A DNA stretch of 36,829 nucleotides from positions 1-36,829 of the forward strand of contig CAKRMH010000022.1 in the NCBI GenBank assembly GCA_934364805.1. Direction: 5' to 3'. Both the position numbers and the translations under genes were made by a program. The notes beneath the pieces were generated by a model that ran no database searches, had not been told where the DNA came from, and saw only the letters and a program-made list of their open reading frames with translations. Of the stretch, positions 22,106 through 31,439 are shown in pieces (positions within the stretch are counted from its first letter, which is position 1; every line of letters starts with the position of its first letter). This stretch comes from an uncultured Lachnospiraceae bacterium (GTDB taxonomy: Bacteria; Bacillota; Clostridia; Lachnospirales; Lachnospiraceae).

Positions 22106-23512
22106 ATGGCAGGATTAAAAGATGCCGCAGAAAGAAAAGCATTTAGTGTGGCAATTGACGCAGTATTAAAGAGTTTAAATAAAGATCCGGATAAAGCATT
22201 ATTAAATATTGTAGAACTCACCAAAAAGTTTATGGGTGACAACTTCAGAGCAGATGCTTATGAAGGCGCAAAGAAGATGATCCAGAACCCGGATGCAAAA
22301 TGGATGAAATATGTGAAGAGATTATTAACAGAGACGGATCCTCATGTAGCAAAAATGACAGCATTGAATCTTGGTTATCAGGCAGCTTTTGCAGGAACCA
22401 AGCAGATCCGTAAAATGAGAGTTCAGGAACAGTGCAATATTCCATGGCTGATTCTGATGGATCCTACTTCAGCATGTAACTTACATTGTAAAGGATGCTG
22501 GGCAGCTGAGTACGGTAACCGTTTAAACCTTTCATTCGAAGAATTAGATAGTATCGTTACACAGGGAAAAGAGCTCGGTGTATATTTCTATATGATGACA
22601 GGTGGAGAACCACTTGTACGTAAAGCAGATATCATCAAACTTTGCGAGAAACATAATGATTGTGCATTCCATTGCTACACCAATGGTACACTGGTTGACC
22701 AGAAGCTTTGCGATGATATGAAACGTGTTGGTAACTTATCATTATCCATTTCACTCGAGGGATTCGAAGATGCAAATGATTTCCGTCGTGGTGAAGGTGT
22801 ATACGGCAAAGTACTTCACGCAATGGATCTTCTTCATGAGAATGGACTGATCTTCGGTAACAGTGTATGCTACACAAGCAAGAACATGGATTCGGTTACA
22901 TCCGATGAATTCTTTGATCTTCTGATCGAGCACGGAAGCCGTTTCGCATGGTACTTCCATCTGATGCCAGTTGGCATGAAAGCTACACCAGAGCTGATGC
23001 CGACAAAGGAGCAGCGTGAGTATATTTACCACAGAATCAGAGAAGTCCGTGCAATGGAAGGTGGAAAAGAGATCTTCGTTATGGACTTCCAGAATGATGG
23101 TGAGTTCGTTGGAGGATGTATCGCTGGAGGACGTAACTACTGCCACATCAATCCAAAGGGAGATGTTGAGCCTTGCGTATTTATTCATTACTCAGGCGCA
23201 AATATCCGCGAGAAATCATTATTAGAATGTCTGAAACAGCCATTATTCATGGCATACAGAGATAATCAGCCATTCAATGACAATATGTTAAGACCATGTC
23301 CAATGCTTGAGAATCCGGAGATTCTTCAGAAGATGGTTCATGAGACAGGCGCACATTCTACAGACGTAGAGGAAGCAGAGCCAGTAGAACATCTTTGTGG
23401 CAAATGCGTGGACTACGCAAATGAGTGGAAAGAGACTGCAGACAAATTATGGGCAGAGCATCCACATGCTGCAAAGGGATACCAGAACTTCAAGAAATAT
23501 CAGCAGCAGTAA
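22106..23512 (+). CDS. Radical SAM protein with SPASM-like C-terminus
   Basis: The 468-residue protein has a radical SAM core with C124-x3-C128-x2-C131 (SACNLHCKGCW) for the [4Fe-4S] cluster and MTGGEPLV for SAM. The second half holds GGCIAGGRNYCHINPKGDVEPC and later cysteines (LRPCPML; HLCGKCVDY), which could bind an auxiliary cluster in SPASM fashion. The first 110 residues form a helical extension. The substrate is unknown; its neighbour is an LtaS-like protein, so envelope or lipid work is a guess. ACGGAGG precedes ATG. Codon use (many TTA, TGC) looks like a well-expressed gene. Confidence 0.88.
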   Translation: MAGLKDAAERKAFSVAIDAVLKSLNKDPDKALLNIVELTKKFMGDNFRADAYEGAKKMIQNPDAKWMKYVKRLLTETDPHVAKMTALNLGYQAAFAGTKQIRKMRVQEQCNIPWLILMDPTSACNLHCKGCWAAEYGNRLNLSFEELDSIVTQGKELGVYFYMMTGGEPLVRKADIIKLCEKHNDCAFHCYTNGTLVDQKLCDDMKRVGNLSLSISLEGFEDANDFRRGEGVYGKVLHAMDLLHENGLIFGNSVCYTSKNMDSVTSDEFFDLLIEHGSRFAWYFHLMPVGMKATPELMPTKEQREYIYHRIREVRAMEGGKEIFVMDFQNDGEFVGGCIAGGRNYCHINPKGDVEPCVFIHYSGANIREKSLLECLKQPLFMAYRDNQPFNDNMLRPCPMLENPEILQKMVHETGAHSTDVEEAEPVEHLCGKCVDYANEWKETADKLWAEHPHAAKGYQNFKKYQQQ

Positions 23513-23539
23513 TTTACAGATGCGTGCTGGATACGGGGG

Positions 23540-23574
23540 GACGTACATCGAAGGGTGTACGTCTCTTTTGTTTT
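23540..23574 (+). terminator. Terminator of the radical SAM gene
   Basis: GACGTACA and TGTACGTC form a perfect 8-bp stem with loop TCGAAGGG, followed by TCTTTTGTTTT. It separates this gene from the LtaS-like gene. Confidence 0.85.
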
Positions 23575-23648
23575 ATAAAAATCTCTTGTAATTGGAATGC
23601 GTTTGGGTGTATTGTTACCTTATGTTTTGTGTAAAGGATGAGTAAAGA

Positions 23649-25592
23649 ATGAAAATCAGATTACAATATGATAAAAAAAATAACATTCGTCTGCTTGCAG
23701 CCCTATGCTTTGCGGCAGCAATGTATTTTATGGCAGGAATTGCGCTGTGGATCATTCCGGTATTTGGCGCTGCTTATTATCTTTTAAAAAGTCTGGACAT
23801 CGAACTTTCTCCAAAGCTTCCGTGGCTGTGGTCTGTGATCCTGATCGGTGGATCAAGTACCGTGACAATGTTTATGATCCAGTATGTGATCTTAGAGCCG
23901 GATGTATTTATGCGGACCTCCGATGAAAAATTATTTTTAAATGTACTTTGCATTGCGATTTTTTATCTGGTGATCCAGTTGTTTACAAACAACACGGGAC
24001 TGACCTGTATCATCGCACATATTTCGATGTTAAGCTTCGGTTTTGTGGATTATTTTGTATATCTGTTCCGGCAGAATGAGTTTACGTTCAGCGACATCCG
24101 TTCGATCGGAACCGGTCTTAGCGTTGCCGGCAATTATCAGTTCCGGATTCATGACAGAGGTGCGTATGCGATCTTGGGATCGATCCTTCTGATCGCACTC
24201 ATACGAAAATGTCATGTGTCATTCCGTTCACGGATCGGGATGTCAGTAATCAGCGTACTGCTTGGTGCGGTTATGACCGTGTGTGTTGCGACAAGCAGCA
24301 TGTATGTCAATACGGAAACATGGGAACAGAAGGGAACCTATCGGAACGGTTATATTTTAAACTTTGTGCTGGGCGTCCGTGACAGCTTTGTGTCCGCACC
24401 AGACGGATATTCTGAGGATGCTGTGGCAGAACTGGAGAAAGAGTATTCTGGAAACGGCAGTTCATATTCCGGAGATTACGGTCTTACGAAAAAGCCGACG
24501 ATCATTGCGATCATGAATGAATCTTTCGCAGACCTAAGTGTGCTGGGCGATTTGAAAACCAATGAAGAGCTGACACCATTTATGGATTCCATGCAGGAGA
24601 ATACGGTGAAGGGCTATGCGTTATCCTCTGTTTTTGGTGCGAAGACACCGAACTCGGAGTGGGAATTTATGACGGGCAATTCCATGGCATTTTTGCCAAG
24701 CGGATCGGTGGTATATCAGCAGTATATCAATCAGACACCGGCATCTATCGTAACGACTTTAAAGGATATCGGCTATACCTGCGTTGCAATGCATCCATAT
24801 TATGAGACCGGGTGGAGCAGGAATCAGGTTTATCCGAAGCTGGGATTTGATGAGACACATTTTATCGACGATTTTGATCAGAATAACATCATCCGTGAGT
24901 ATATTACCGATCAGGAAATGTACAATAAGATCATAGACCGTTATGAGAGCAAGGCTTCCAATGAGAATCTTTTTATCATGGGAATCACAATGCAGAATCA
25001 TGGCGGTTATACAGATACTTACAGCAATTTCCCAGAGGAGATCTATAAGACAGGGCGTTCCTACACGGATGTGAACCAGTATCTGTCACTGGTGCATGAA
25101 AGTGACAAGGCAATCCAGAATCTGATCACATACTTTGAACATGTGGATGATCCGGTGGAAATCGTATTTTTTGGAGATCATCAGCCAAGCCTGAATTCCG
25201 CATTTTATGAGATGATGAATGGAAAAGGTCTGTCCAATCTGACGATGGAAGAACTTGAGGATCTGTATAAAGTACCGTTTTTTATCTGGACCAACTATGA
25301 TTCAACGGAAAAAACAGTGGATATCACGAGTCTGGACTTCCTGTCCACCATGGCACTGGAGCAGGCCGGCATCGATCTTCCTGCATATAATCAGTTCCTG
25401 GCAGATATGATGGAAGAAGTACCTGCAATCAATTCCAGAGGCTACTATTCCAAATCGGAGGGAGCATTCCTGCATCTGGATGAGGCCGAGGGTGAGGAAG
25501 CAGAATGGATCCAAAATTATAACATTCTGCAATATAACTCGATGTTTGACAAGAAGAACCGGAGTGATCAGTTCTTCCCGTATTACAAATGA
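23649..25592 (+). CDS. LTA-synthase-like sulfatase-family membrane protein
   Basis: The 647-residue protein has about five N-terminal membrane helices (to about residue 220) and a large outer domain of the sulfatase/alkaline-phosphatase fold. Metal and catalytic signs are MNESFADLSVLG, FGAKTPNSEWEFMTG with the likely nucleophile Thr, MHPYYETGWSRNQVYPKLGFD, and FFGDHQPS. It most likely moves glycerol-phosphate-type groups onto cell-wall polymers or glycolipids, as LtaS does; the exact polymer is unknown. AAAGGATG precedes ATG. A weak TTGTAA/TATTGT promoter could lie in the 75-nt gap after the terminator. gph follows after 42 nt. Confidence 0.9.
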   Translation: MKIRLQYDKKNNIRLLAALCFAAAMYFMAGIALWIIPVFGAAYYLLKSLDIELSPKLPWLWSVILIGGSSTVTMFMIQYVILEPDVFMRTSDEKLFLNVLCIAIFYLVIQLFTNNTGLTCIIAHISMLSFGFVDYFVYLFRQNEFTFSDIRSIGTGLSVAGNYQFRIHDRGAYAILGSILLIALIRKCHVSFRSRIGMSVISVLLGAVMTVCVATSSMYVNTETWEQKGTYRNGYILNFVLGVRDSFVSAPDGYSEDAVAELEKEYSGNGSSYSGDYGLTKKPTIIAIMNESFADLSVLGDLKTNEELTPFMDSMQENTVKGYALSSVFGAKTPNSEWEFMTGNSMAFLPSGSVVYQQYINQTPASIVTTLKDIGYTCVAMHPYYETGWSRNQVYPKLGFDETHFIDDFDQNNIIREYITDQEMYNKIIDRYESKASNENLFIMGITMQNHGGYTDTYSNFPEEIYKTGRSYTDVNQYLSLVHESDKAIQNLITYFEHVDDPVEIVFFGDHQPSLNSAFYEMMNGKGLSNLTMEELEDLYKVPFFIWTNYDSTEKTVDITSLDFLSTMALEQAGIDLPAYNQFLADMMEEVPAINSRGYYSKSEGAFLHLDEAEGEEAEWIQNYNILQYNSMFDKKNRSDQFFPYYK

Positions 25593-25634
25593 TTCGGATG
25601 CGAAAATACAAAGTGATTATCAGGAGAAAAACAA

Positions 25635-26282
25635 ATGGTCAAAGCAGTTATTTTTGATTTAGACGGAACACTTTTAGATACGCTGGAGGATCTGGCAAAT
25701 GCCGTGAATGCGGCTCTTAGACATGCAAATATGCCGGTTCACAGTATCGATGATGTGCGTATGTTTGTTGGAAACGGTGTGAAAAAACTGATGGAACGTG
25801 CAATTCCAGGAGGAGAACATAATCCGGAATTTGACAGTACCTACCAGTATTTCCGCAAATATTACGCGGCGCATTGTAAAGAGAATACCAAGCTCTATCC
25901 TGGAATCTGGGAGCTTTTAGGGGATTTAAAGAAATGCGGCATCAAGATTGCAATCGTATCCAATAAAATGGACCCGGCGGTGAAAATTCTGAATAACGAT
26001 TATTTTTCCGGAATGATGGATGCTGCACTTGGAGAGAGTGAGGCTGTTCCGAAGAAACCGGCGCCGGATATGGTGCTTAAAGCGATGGAAGAACTGGGCG
26101 TCACAAAAGATGAGGCGGTCTATGTCGGAGATTCTGATGTGGACATAAAGACCGCCGAAAACTGCGGGCTTCCTTGCATTTCGGTTACCTGGGGCTTCCG
26201 CAATACGGAATTTTTGATGGAGCACGGTGCAACACATCTGGTCAATACACCGGCAGAGATTTTGAAGCTTGTGAGTGAATAA
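25635..26282 (+). CDS. HAD-family phosphoglycolate phosphatase-like protein
   Basis: The 215-residue enzyme begins VKAVIFDLDGTLLDTLEDL, with the catalytic Asp pair in DLDGT. The remaining HAD motifs are IVSNK near residue 105, the conserved Lys in PKKPAPDMV, and VGDSDVDIKTAENC. The helical cap (about 15-85) has the Gph-type LMERAIPGG. It removes phosphate from phosphoglycolate or a similar small ester. AGGAG precedes ATG. It shares an operon with the LtaS-like gene and the small gene after it. Confidence 0.92.
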   Translation: MVKAVIFDLDGTLLDTLEDLANAVNAALRHANMPVHSIDDVRMFVGNGVKKLMERAIPGGEHNPEFDSTYQYFRKYYAAHCKENTKLYPGIWELLGDLKKCGIKIAIVSNKMDPAVKILNNDYFSGMMDAALGESEAVPKKPAPDMVLKAMEELGVTKDEAVYVGDSDVDIKTAENCGLPCISVTWGFRNTEFLMEHGATHLVNTPAEILKLVSE

Positions 26283-26382
26283 ATCAAAGAAATATGCCAC
26301 ATCCTATGAGAGACATGTGAAATTCAGAAAGAATGGCAATTCGAGTATGAAAAAGATTAAGAAGATACCAGGAGGATGGCAT

Positions 26383-26643
26383 ATGGATGAGAAGATCATT
26401 GCACAGAACGAACAGATCAAAGCAGACCCGACAGACGGCATGAACAAGCTGGATGAGATGGATCTGGAAATGCCGGAGGGACTCGCATTATCCATGGCAA
26501 TGAACGGAAAAGCGATGAGTAACTTTAGCAATATGACGGTGGAACAGCGCAAAAAGATCATAGATGAAAGCCGCACTGTTGCAGAAAAAGAAGAAATGAC
26601 ACAGCTGATCGACCGTATCGCATCAAACAGCTTTCAGGGATAA
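26383..26643 (+). CDS. Small acidic hypothetical protein (86 aa)
   Basis: The protein is acidic and soluble, with no signal or membrane segment. Its recognisable stretches are MDEKIIAQNEQIKADPTDGM and EQRKKIIDESRTVAEKEEMTQLIDRIASN, which would be helical. I recognise no family. CAGGAGGATGGCAT before ATG strongly supports this start; ATG at 26347 is in frame but lacks such a site. It lies 100 nt after gph, before a good terminator, so it is the last gene of that operon. Confidence 0.75.
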   Translation: MDEKIIAQNEQIKADPTDGMNKLDEMDLEMPEGLALSMAMNGKAMSNFSNMTVEQRKKIIDESRTVAEKEEMTQLIDRIASNSFQG

Positions 26644-26664
26644 GTACAACTGAATAAATCGGTA

Positions 26665-26700
26665 AAAGAAGTGGTTTCTATGGAGACCGCTTCTTTTTTT
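26665..26700 (+). terminator. Terminator of the LtaS-gph operon
   Basis: AAGAAGTGGTTTC and GAGACCGCTTCTT pair over a TATG loop with two G-U pairs. Seven T follow. Confidence 0.9.
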
Positions 26701-26814
26701 GATGGTGTATTTAATAATTATATTGTGTTTACGGAGAATCCGGATTACGAAATTTTTACAGTCATTTTACCGGAACAGGATTGTGACCTTTACATTTGGT
26801 CCCTAAAATCTTGA
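26680..26814 (+). pseudogene. Possible 44-codon ORF remnant over terminator and ugp promoter
   Basis: An ORF starting METASFFDG and containing VFTENPDYEIFTVILPEQ is in frame with the upstream 86-codon gene, right after its stop. The residue pattern looks like real protein. It has no ribosome site, begins inside the terminator loop, and ends over the next promoter. A decayed gene end is one reading; chance is another. Confidence 0.25.
26781..26809 (+). promoter_or_regulatory. Promoter for the ugp-like operon
   Basis: TTGTGA and TAAAAT are 17 nt apart. The transcript would start near 26816, with a hairpin GTTGTGC/GCGCAAC (26822-26844) in the leader, before the ATPase gene at 26905. Confidence 0.5.
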
Positions 26815-26904
26815 ACTAGATGTTGTGCAGAACGAAAGCGCAACAGGTTCACAGAGGCAGGACAGTGTGGATTTGCCGATGTGACAAGTAAGGAGGATGC
26901 GTAA

Positions 26905-28104
26905 ATGTCGCAGATAAGACTGAACCATATTTGTAAATCCTATCAGGAAACAGACCTGGCAGTAAAGGATTTCAATCTGGATATCGGTGAAAAAGAATTT
27001 ATTGTTTTTGTAGGACCTTCGGGATGTGGAAAATCCACGGTGCTTCGTATGATCGCCGGTTTGGAAGAGATCACGAGCGGGGAATTATGGATGAACGGAA
27101 AACTGATGAATTATGAAGAACCGGGAAAACGAAATGTTTCCATGGTATTTCAGAATTATGCATTATATCCGCATATGTCGATTTACGATAACCTGGCATT
27201 TTCACTTGCAATCCGTAAGGTGCCGAAAAAGGAGATCAAAAAACGGGTTACCGAGACGGCACGTATGCTGGGACTCGAGCAGCTGTTAGACCGCAGACCG
27301 GCGCAGCTGTCCGGTGGACAGAAACAGCGTGTGGCGATCGGAAGTGCAATCTTAAGAGAGCCAAATGCATTTTTGATGGATGAACCGTTATCGAATCTGG
27401 ATGCAAAAATGCGTACACAGATGCGGGTAGAGATCGCAGGATTATATAACAGACTGAATACAACATTTATTTATGTTACACATGATCAGACCGAGGCAAT
27501 GACACTTGGAACAAGGATTGTTGTACTGAAAGAGGGCGTTATTCAGCAGGTGGATACGCCACAGAATCTGTATGATCATCCGGCAAGCAGGTTTGTCGCA
27601 GGCTTCATTGGTTCCCCTTCCATGAATTTTGTAGATGCCAACGTACTTTCGGATGCTTCGGGAATTGCTATTGAGAGCACAGGAGAAGGCGTGGAAGCAT
27701 CGAATTCTTCCAATGTGCTGGAACTGAAACTGAATGACAATCAGACTGTTATACTGAAACGCCTTCATTATGAAGGACAGGAAGTTACACTTGGTATCCG
27801 GCCTGGAGATTTTATCTTAAAGAAAAATGCAGGCGGACAGAAAGAAAATGTAAGCCAGGCATTCCCGGTGAAGGTACTTTCCTGCGAGCTGCTTGGTTCC
27901 GACAGGCTGGTTTATTTTATGTGGGAAGGCGTCAAATGCGTGGCAGATATTTCTGCAGATGATGAAGTCGCAAGAGGCGATGTGATCAAGATTTGCATGA
28001 AACTAGATAAAATCCATCTTTTTAATAAAAATACAGAAGCCAGCATTTTCGCACATGGGGAAAAACTGGCACAAAAAGGAGTAAGTGATTATGAAGAAGT
28101 ATAA
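26905..28104 (+). CDS. ugpC: ABC importer ATPase, UgpC/MsmK type
   Basis: The 399-residue ATPase has Walker A GPSGCGKST (38-46), Q-loop MVFQNYALYPHMS, signature LSGGQKQRV near 134, and Walker B NAFLMDEPLSNLDAKMR. The C-terminal third (after about 235) is the TOBE-type regulatory domain seen in MalK, MsmK and UgpC. It powers import by the two permeases that follow. The symbol is given because the binding protein of the operon resembles UgpB; MsmK-like sharing among sugar transporters is possible. AAGGAGG precedes ATG. It overlaps the next gene by 14 nt. Confidence 0.85.
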   Translation: MSQIRLNHICKSYQETDLAVKDFNLDIGEKEFIVFVGPSGCGKSTVLRMIAGLEEITSGELWMNGKLMNYEEPGKRNVSMVFQNYALYPHMSIYDNLAFSLAIRKVPKKEIKKRVTETARMLGLEQLLDRRPAQLSGGQKQRVAIGSAILREPNAFLMDEPLSNLDAKMRTQMRVEIAGLYNRLNTTFIYVTHDQTEAMTLGTRIVVLKEGVIQQVDTPQNLYDHPASRFVAGFIGSPSMNFVDANVLSDASGIAIESTGEGVEASNSSNVLELKLNDNQTVILKRLHYEGQEVTLGIRPGDFILKKNAGGQKENVSQAFPVKVLSCELLGSDRLVYFMWEGVKCVADISADDEVARGDVIKICMKLDKIHLFNKNTEASIFAHGEKLAQKGVSDYEEV

Positions 28105-28963
28105 AATATCGGTTCGCAGTATCAGTCCGTATGCATATCTGATTCCAAGTCTTCTGGTTTTCGGATTATTTCTGTTTTATCCGTTTTTTAAGACCATCTA
28201 TCTGAGTCTGTATAAAACCAATAAGATGGGACAGGCAAAGCTTTTTGTCGGACTTGGAAATTATAAGGATCTGCTTACATCTCCGTCGTTTTACAACAGT
28301 CTGTTTGTTACGGTTGAATTCGTTGTGATCGTTGTAGTTGGCAGCATGCTGCTTGGATTGCTCGGAGCGCTGCTGTGTAACAAAGCATTTCCGGGAATCC
28401 GCGTTTTTTCCACTGCTTATGCGCTTCCGATGGCTATCGCATCCAGTTCTGCAGCGATGATCTTCCGTATTATGCTTGATCCGACCATCGGAATCGTCAA
28501 CAAGCTGCTTAAACTGGACATCAACTGGATTCAGGATCCGAAATATGCCCTGATCAGTGTAGCAGTGCTGACAGCATGGCTGAATAGTGGAATCAATTTC
28601 CTGTATTTTTCGGCAGGACTCAGTAATATTGATGAAACAATTTACGAAAGGGCTGCCGTAGATGGAGCAAACAGCTTTCAGATGTTTTATAAGCTGACAC
28701 TTCCGGGGCTTAGTCCGATCCTGTTTTATACAGTAGTTGTAAATATTATCCAGGCATTCCAGTCTTTTGGACAGGTGAAGATCCTGACACAGGGCGGACC
28801 TGGAGAGAGCACAAACCTGATCGTGTATTCCATCTATCGTGATGCATTTTTCAATTACCGGTTCGGAAGTGCAGCCGCACAGTCTGTTGTCCTGTTTGCA
28901 ATCATTATGGTTTTGACACTGATCATGTTTAAGCTGGAAAAGAAGGGAGTATCGTATTCATGA
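28091..28963 (+). CDS. ugpA: ABC importer permease, UgpA/MalF type
   Basis: The 290-residue protein has six membrane helices, starting with AYLIPSLLVFGLFLFYPFFK. The EAA-type coupling loop reads YERAAVDGANSFQMFYKLTL. It forms the channel with the next permease. AAAGGAG eight bases before ATG supports 28091 rather than 28085. The start lies inside the ATPase gene, and its end overlaps the next gene by ATGA, so the operon is tightly coupled. Confidence 0.87.
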   Translation: MKKYKISVRSISPYAYLIPSLLVFGLFLFYPFFKTIYLSLYKTNKMGQAKLFVGLGNYKDLLTSPSFYNSLFVTVEFVVIVVVGSMLLGLLGALLCNKAFPGIRVFSTAYALPMAIASSSAAMIFRIMLDPTIGIVNKLLKLDINWIQDPKYALISVAVLTAWLNSGINFLYFSAGLSNIDETIYERAAVDGANSFQMFYKLTLPGLSPILFYTVVVNIIQAFQSFGQVKILTQGGPGESTNLIVYSIYRDAFFNYRFGSAAAQSVVLFAIIMVLTLIMFKLEKKGVSYS

Positions 28964-29880
28964 GTGACATAGTAATTGATGTGAGAGAAAAAAACGGGCT
29001 CGAGATGAGCGCTGAGGAATTAAAAAGACTTCACGCGGTGATGAGTGCACCGGGAAAGCGCAAAAAGACGGCAAAGAAAATCCTTCTGGTGGCAGTCAAT
29101 ACGGTAGTAGCACTTTTTATTCTGCTTCCACTTTTATATGCCGTAAGTATCGCATTTATGCCTTCCTCTGATCTGTATACGATGAGTATGAATCTGATCC
29201 CGACACATCCGACACTTGACAATTTCCGTGAAGCACTGACCAAAGTGCCGCTGGTTCGTTTCGTATTAAATTCATTTCTGGTTGCAGGGCTCATCACTTT
29301 CGGACAGGTGATCTCCTGTTCCCTTGCGGCATTTTCCTTTTCATTCCTTGAATTTAAGGGAAAAAATGTCCTGTTTATGATTGTCATGGCGACCATGATG
29401 ATCCCGGGAGAGGCAACGATCATATCCAATTATCTGACCGTGAGCAGCTGGGGATGGCTGAATTCTTACCGTGTACTGATCATTCCTTATCTGACTTCGG
29501 CGATGGGAATCTTTTTGTTCCGTCAGTTTTATATGAGTTTTCCCAAAGCGTTATATGAGGCAGCGATGCTGGATGGATGCTCCAACCTTCGTTTCATTCT
29601 AACGATCCTGATGCCTCTGACCAAATCCGGCATTGGAGCCATGGTTGTATACACCTTTATCAATGCATGGAATATGTATATGTGGCCGCTTCTGGTTAAC
29701 GGTTCCAATGAAATGCGTACCGTACAGATCGGTATCAGTATGTTAAACAGCATTGATGCGCAGTCCATCACAATGATGATCGCAGGTGTTGTAATGATCA
29801 TTATTCCATCTATATCCATTTTTATTATCGGACAAAAACAGTTGATCCGTGGTATGTTCTCCGGAGCTGTCAAAGGTTAG
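28960..29880 (+). CDS. ugpE: ABC importer permease, UgpE/MalG type
   Basis: The 306-residue protein has a charged cytoplasmic lead (about 1-45) and six membrane helices from LLVAVNTVVALFILLPLLYA on. The EAA loop reads YEAAMLDGCSNLRFILTILM. It pairs with the preceding permease. The long N-terminal lead is unusual but in frame, and the ATGA overlap makes this start likely. The binding-protein gene follows after 82 nt. Confidence 0.87.
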   Translation: MSDIVIDVREKNGLEMSAEELKRLHAVMSAPGKRKKTAKKILLVAVNTVVALFILLPLLYAVSIAFMPSSDLYTMSMNLIPTHPTLDNFREALTKVPLVRFVLNSFLVAGLITFGQVISCSLAAFSFSFLEFKGKNVLFMIVMATMMIPGEATIISNYLTVSSWGWLNSYRVLIIPYLTSAMGIFLFRQFYMSFPKALYEAAMLDGCSNLRFILTILMPLTKSGIGAMVVYTFINAWNMYMWPLLVNGSNEMRTVQIGISMLNSIDAQSITMMIAGVVMIIIPSISIFIIGQKQLIRGMFSGAVKG

Positions 29881-29915
29881 ACGACAGACGGAGTTTACAT
29901 ATATTACATCTCAGC

Positions 29916-29930
29916 AGGGCAATCGGCCCT
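29916..29930 (+). promoter_or_regulatory. Intercistronic hairpin before the binding-protein gene
   Basis: AGGGC-AATCG-GCCCT forms a 5-bp GC-rich stem in the 82-nt gap. Such hairpins often raise the level of the binding-protein part of an ABC operon by protecting mRNA. No U-run or -10 follows, so a terminator or promoter is unlikely. Confidence 0.4.
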
Positions 29931-29962
29931 TGACAAAATTAGAAAAGAGGAGATAAAAAGAG

Positions 29963-31354
29963 ATGAAAAAGAGATTTGTTTCTGTATTATTGACCGCAGT
30001 AATGGCTGCAACCATGTTCGCAGGATGCGGAAGTTCTGGAAATTCCCAGGATGGAACAACCACTTCAGACAGTGGAAGCAGTGAAGCAAGTGCAATCGCT
30101 TCCGTAGACGATTCCAAACTGGATGGAACAACGATCACATTCTGGCATTCCATGGGTGGTGTCAATGGAGAAGCATTACAGGCTTTAGTCGACAAATTTA
30201 ATAAAGAAAATGAATACGGAATTACAGTAGACGCACAGTATCAGGGTGAATATGACGATACGATCAATAAATTAAAAAGTGCACAGATCGGTAACATGGG
30301 CGCAGATCTGGTACAGATCTATGATATCGGAACACGTTTTATGATCGATTCCGGCTGGGTAGTTCCAATGCAGGATCTGATCGATGCAGATGGCTATGAC
30401 ATCAGCAAGATTGAGCCAAACATTGCAGCTTACTATACCGTAGATGATACCTTATATTCTATGCCGTTTAACTCATCTACACCAATTCTTTACTACAATA
30501 AGGATATGTTTGATAAAGCTGGCATTTCAGAGGTTCCAACATCGTTAGAGGGCATGAAGAATGTTGCAGATGACCTTGTCAATAAAGGCGGCGCAGGAGA
30601 AGCAATCTCACTTGGAATGTACGGTTGGTTCTTTGAACAGTTCACATGCAAACAGGGTGCAGCATATGTAAACAACGGAAACGGACGTGAAGATGTTGCA
30701 ACTGCAGTTGATTTCGACAAAAACGGATCAGCACTGCAGACTCTGACTGTATGGAAAGAGTTAAACGATGCAGGAATTGCTCCAAATGTCGGACGTGGAA
30801 GTGATTCCGGATTATCTGACTTTACAGCCGGTAAATCAGCTATGACACTTGGTTCTACTGCATCTTTGAAACAGATCTTACAGGATGTAAATGGAAGCTT
30901 CGAAGTTGGTACGGCATATTTCCCAAGCGTACATGACGGGGACAAAGGTGGTGTATCCATCGGTGGAGCATCTCTGTGGGCTTTGAATAACAACGATGAA
31001 GTAAAAGAAGCAGCTACATGGAAATTCGTACAGTTTTTAGTATCTGCTGAATCCCAGGCATACTGGAATGCACAGACTGGATACTTCCCGGTTACAACAG
31101 ATGCTGCAAACGAAGATGTTTATAAAGAAAACATGCAGAAATATCCACAGTTTCAGACTGCAATCGATCAGCTTCATGATTCTGCACCGGAATATGCAGG
31201 AGCACTTCTTTCTGTATTCCCTGAGGCAAGACAGATCGTAGAGACAGAGATCGAGAACATGATCAACGGAAAACAGGATCCACAGGCAGCGGTAGATGCG
31301 ATGGCAGATCAGATCAATGCTGCAATCAAAGATTACAACGATCTGAACCAGTAA
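29963..31354 (+). CDS. ugpB: Solute-binding lipoprotein, UgpB-like
   Basis: The 463-residue protein has a lipoprotein signal (MKKRFVSVLLTAVMAATMFAG, Cys22) and a Ser/Gly linker. The mature part has ITFWHSMGGVNGEALQALV and YQGEYDDTINKLKSA, then DLVQIYDIGTRFMIDSGWVV. These match the UgpB pattern for glycerol-3-phosphate or its diesters; a sugar ligand is the alternative. It delivers substrate to the permeases upstream. AGAGGAG precedes ATG. The gene ends in a strong terminator. Confidence 0.87.
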   Translation: MKKRFVSVLLTAVMAATMFAGCGSSGNSQDGTTTSDSGSSEASAIASVDDSKLDGTTITFWHSMGGVNGEALQALVDKFNKENEYGITVDAQYQGEYDDTINKLKSAQIGNMGADLVQIYDIGTRFMIDSGWVVPMQDLIDADGYDISKIEPNIAAYYTVDDTLYSMPFNSSTPILYYNKDMFDKAGISEVPTSLEGMKNVADDLVNKGGAGEAISLGMYGWFFEQFTCKQGAAYVNNGNGREDVATAVDFDKNGSALQTLTVWKELNDAGIAPNVGRGSDSGLSDFTAGKSAMTLGSTASLKQILQDVNGSFEVGTAYFPSVHDGDKGGVSIGGASLWALNNNDEVKEAATWKFVQFLVSAESQAYWNAQTGYFPVTTDAANEDVYKENMQKYPQFQTAIDQLHDSAPEYAGALLSVFPEARQIVETEIENMINGKQDPQAAVDAMADQINAAIKDYNDLNQ

Positions 31355-31380
31355 AAGATTTTAGAATCAATAATAAAAAT

Positions 31381-31419
31381 AAAAACGGATAGAGGCAGTG
31401 AACGCTTCTATCCGTTTTT
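31381..31419. terminator. Bidirectional terminator after ugpB
   Basis: AAAACGGATAGAGGC and GCTTCTATCCGTTTT form a 15-bp stem (one G-U) with loop AGTGAAC, flanked by an A-run and a T-run. It ends ugpB and probably the convergent trigger-factor-like gene. Confidence 0.92.
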
Positions 31420-31439
31420 ACTTGTAAAAAGGCAGGAGA

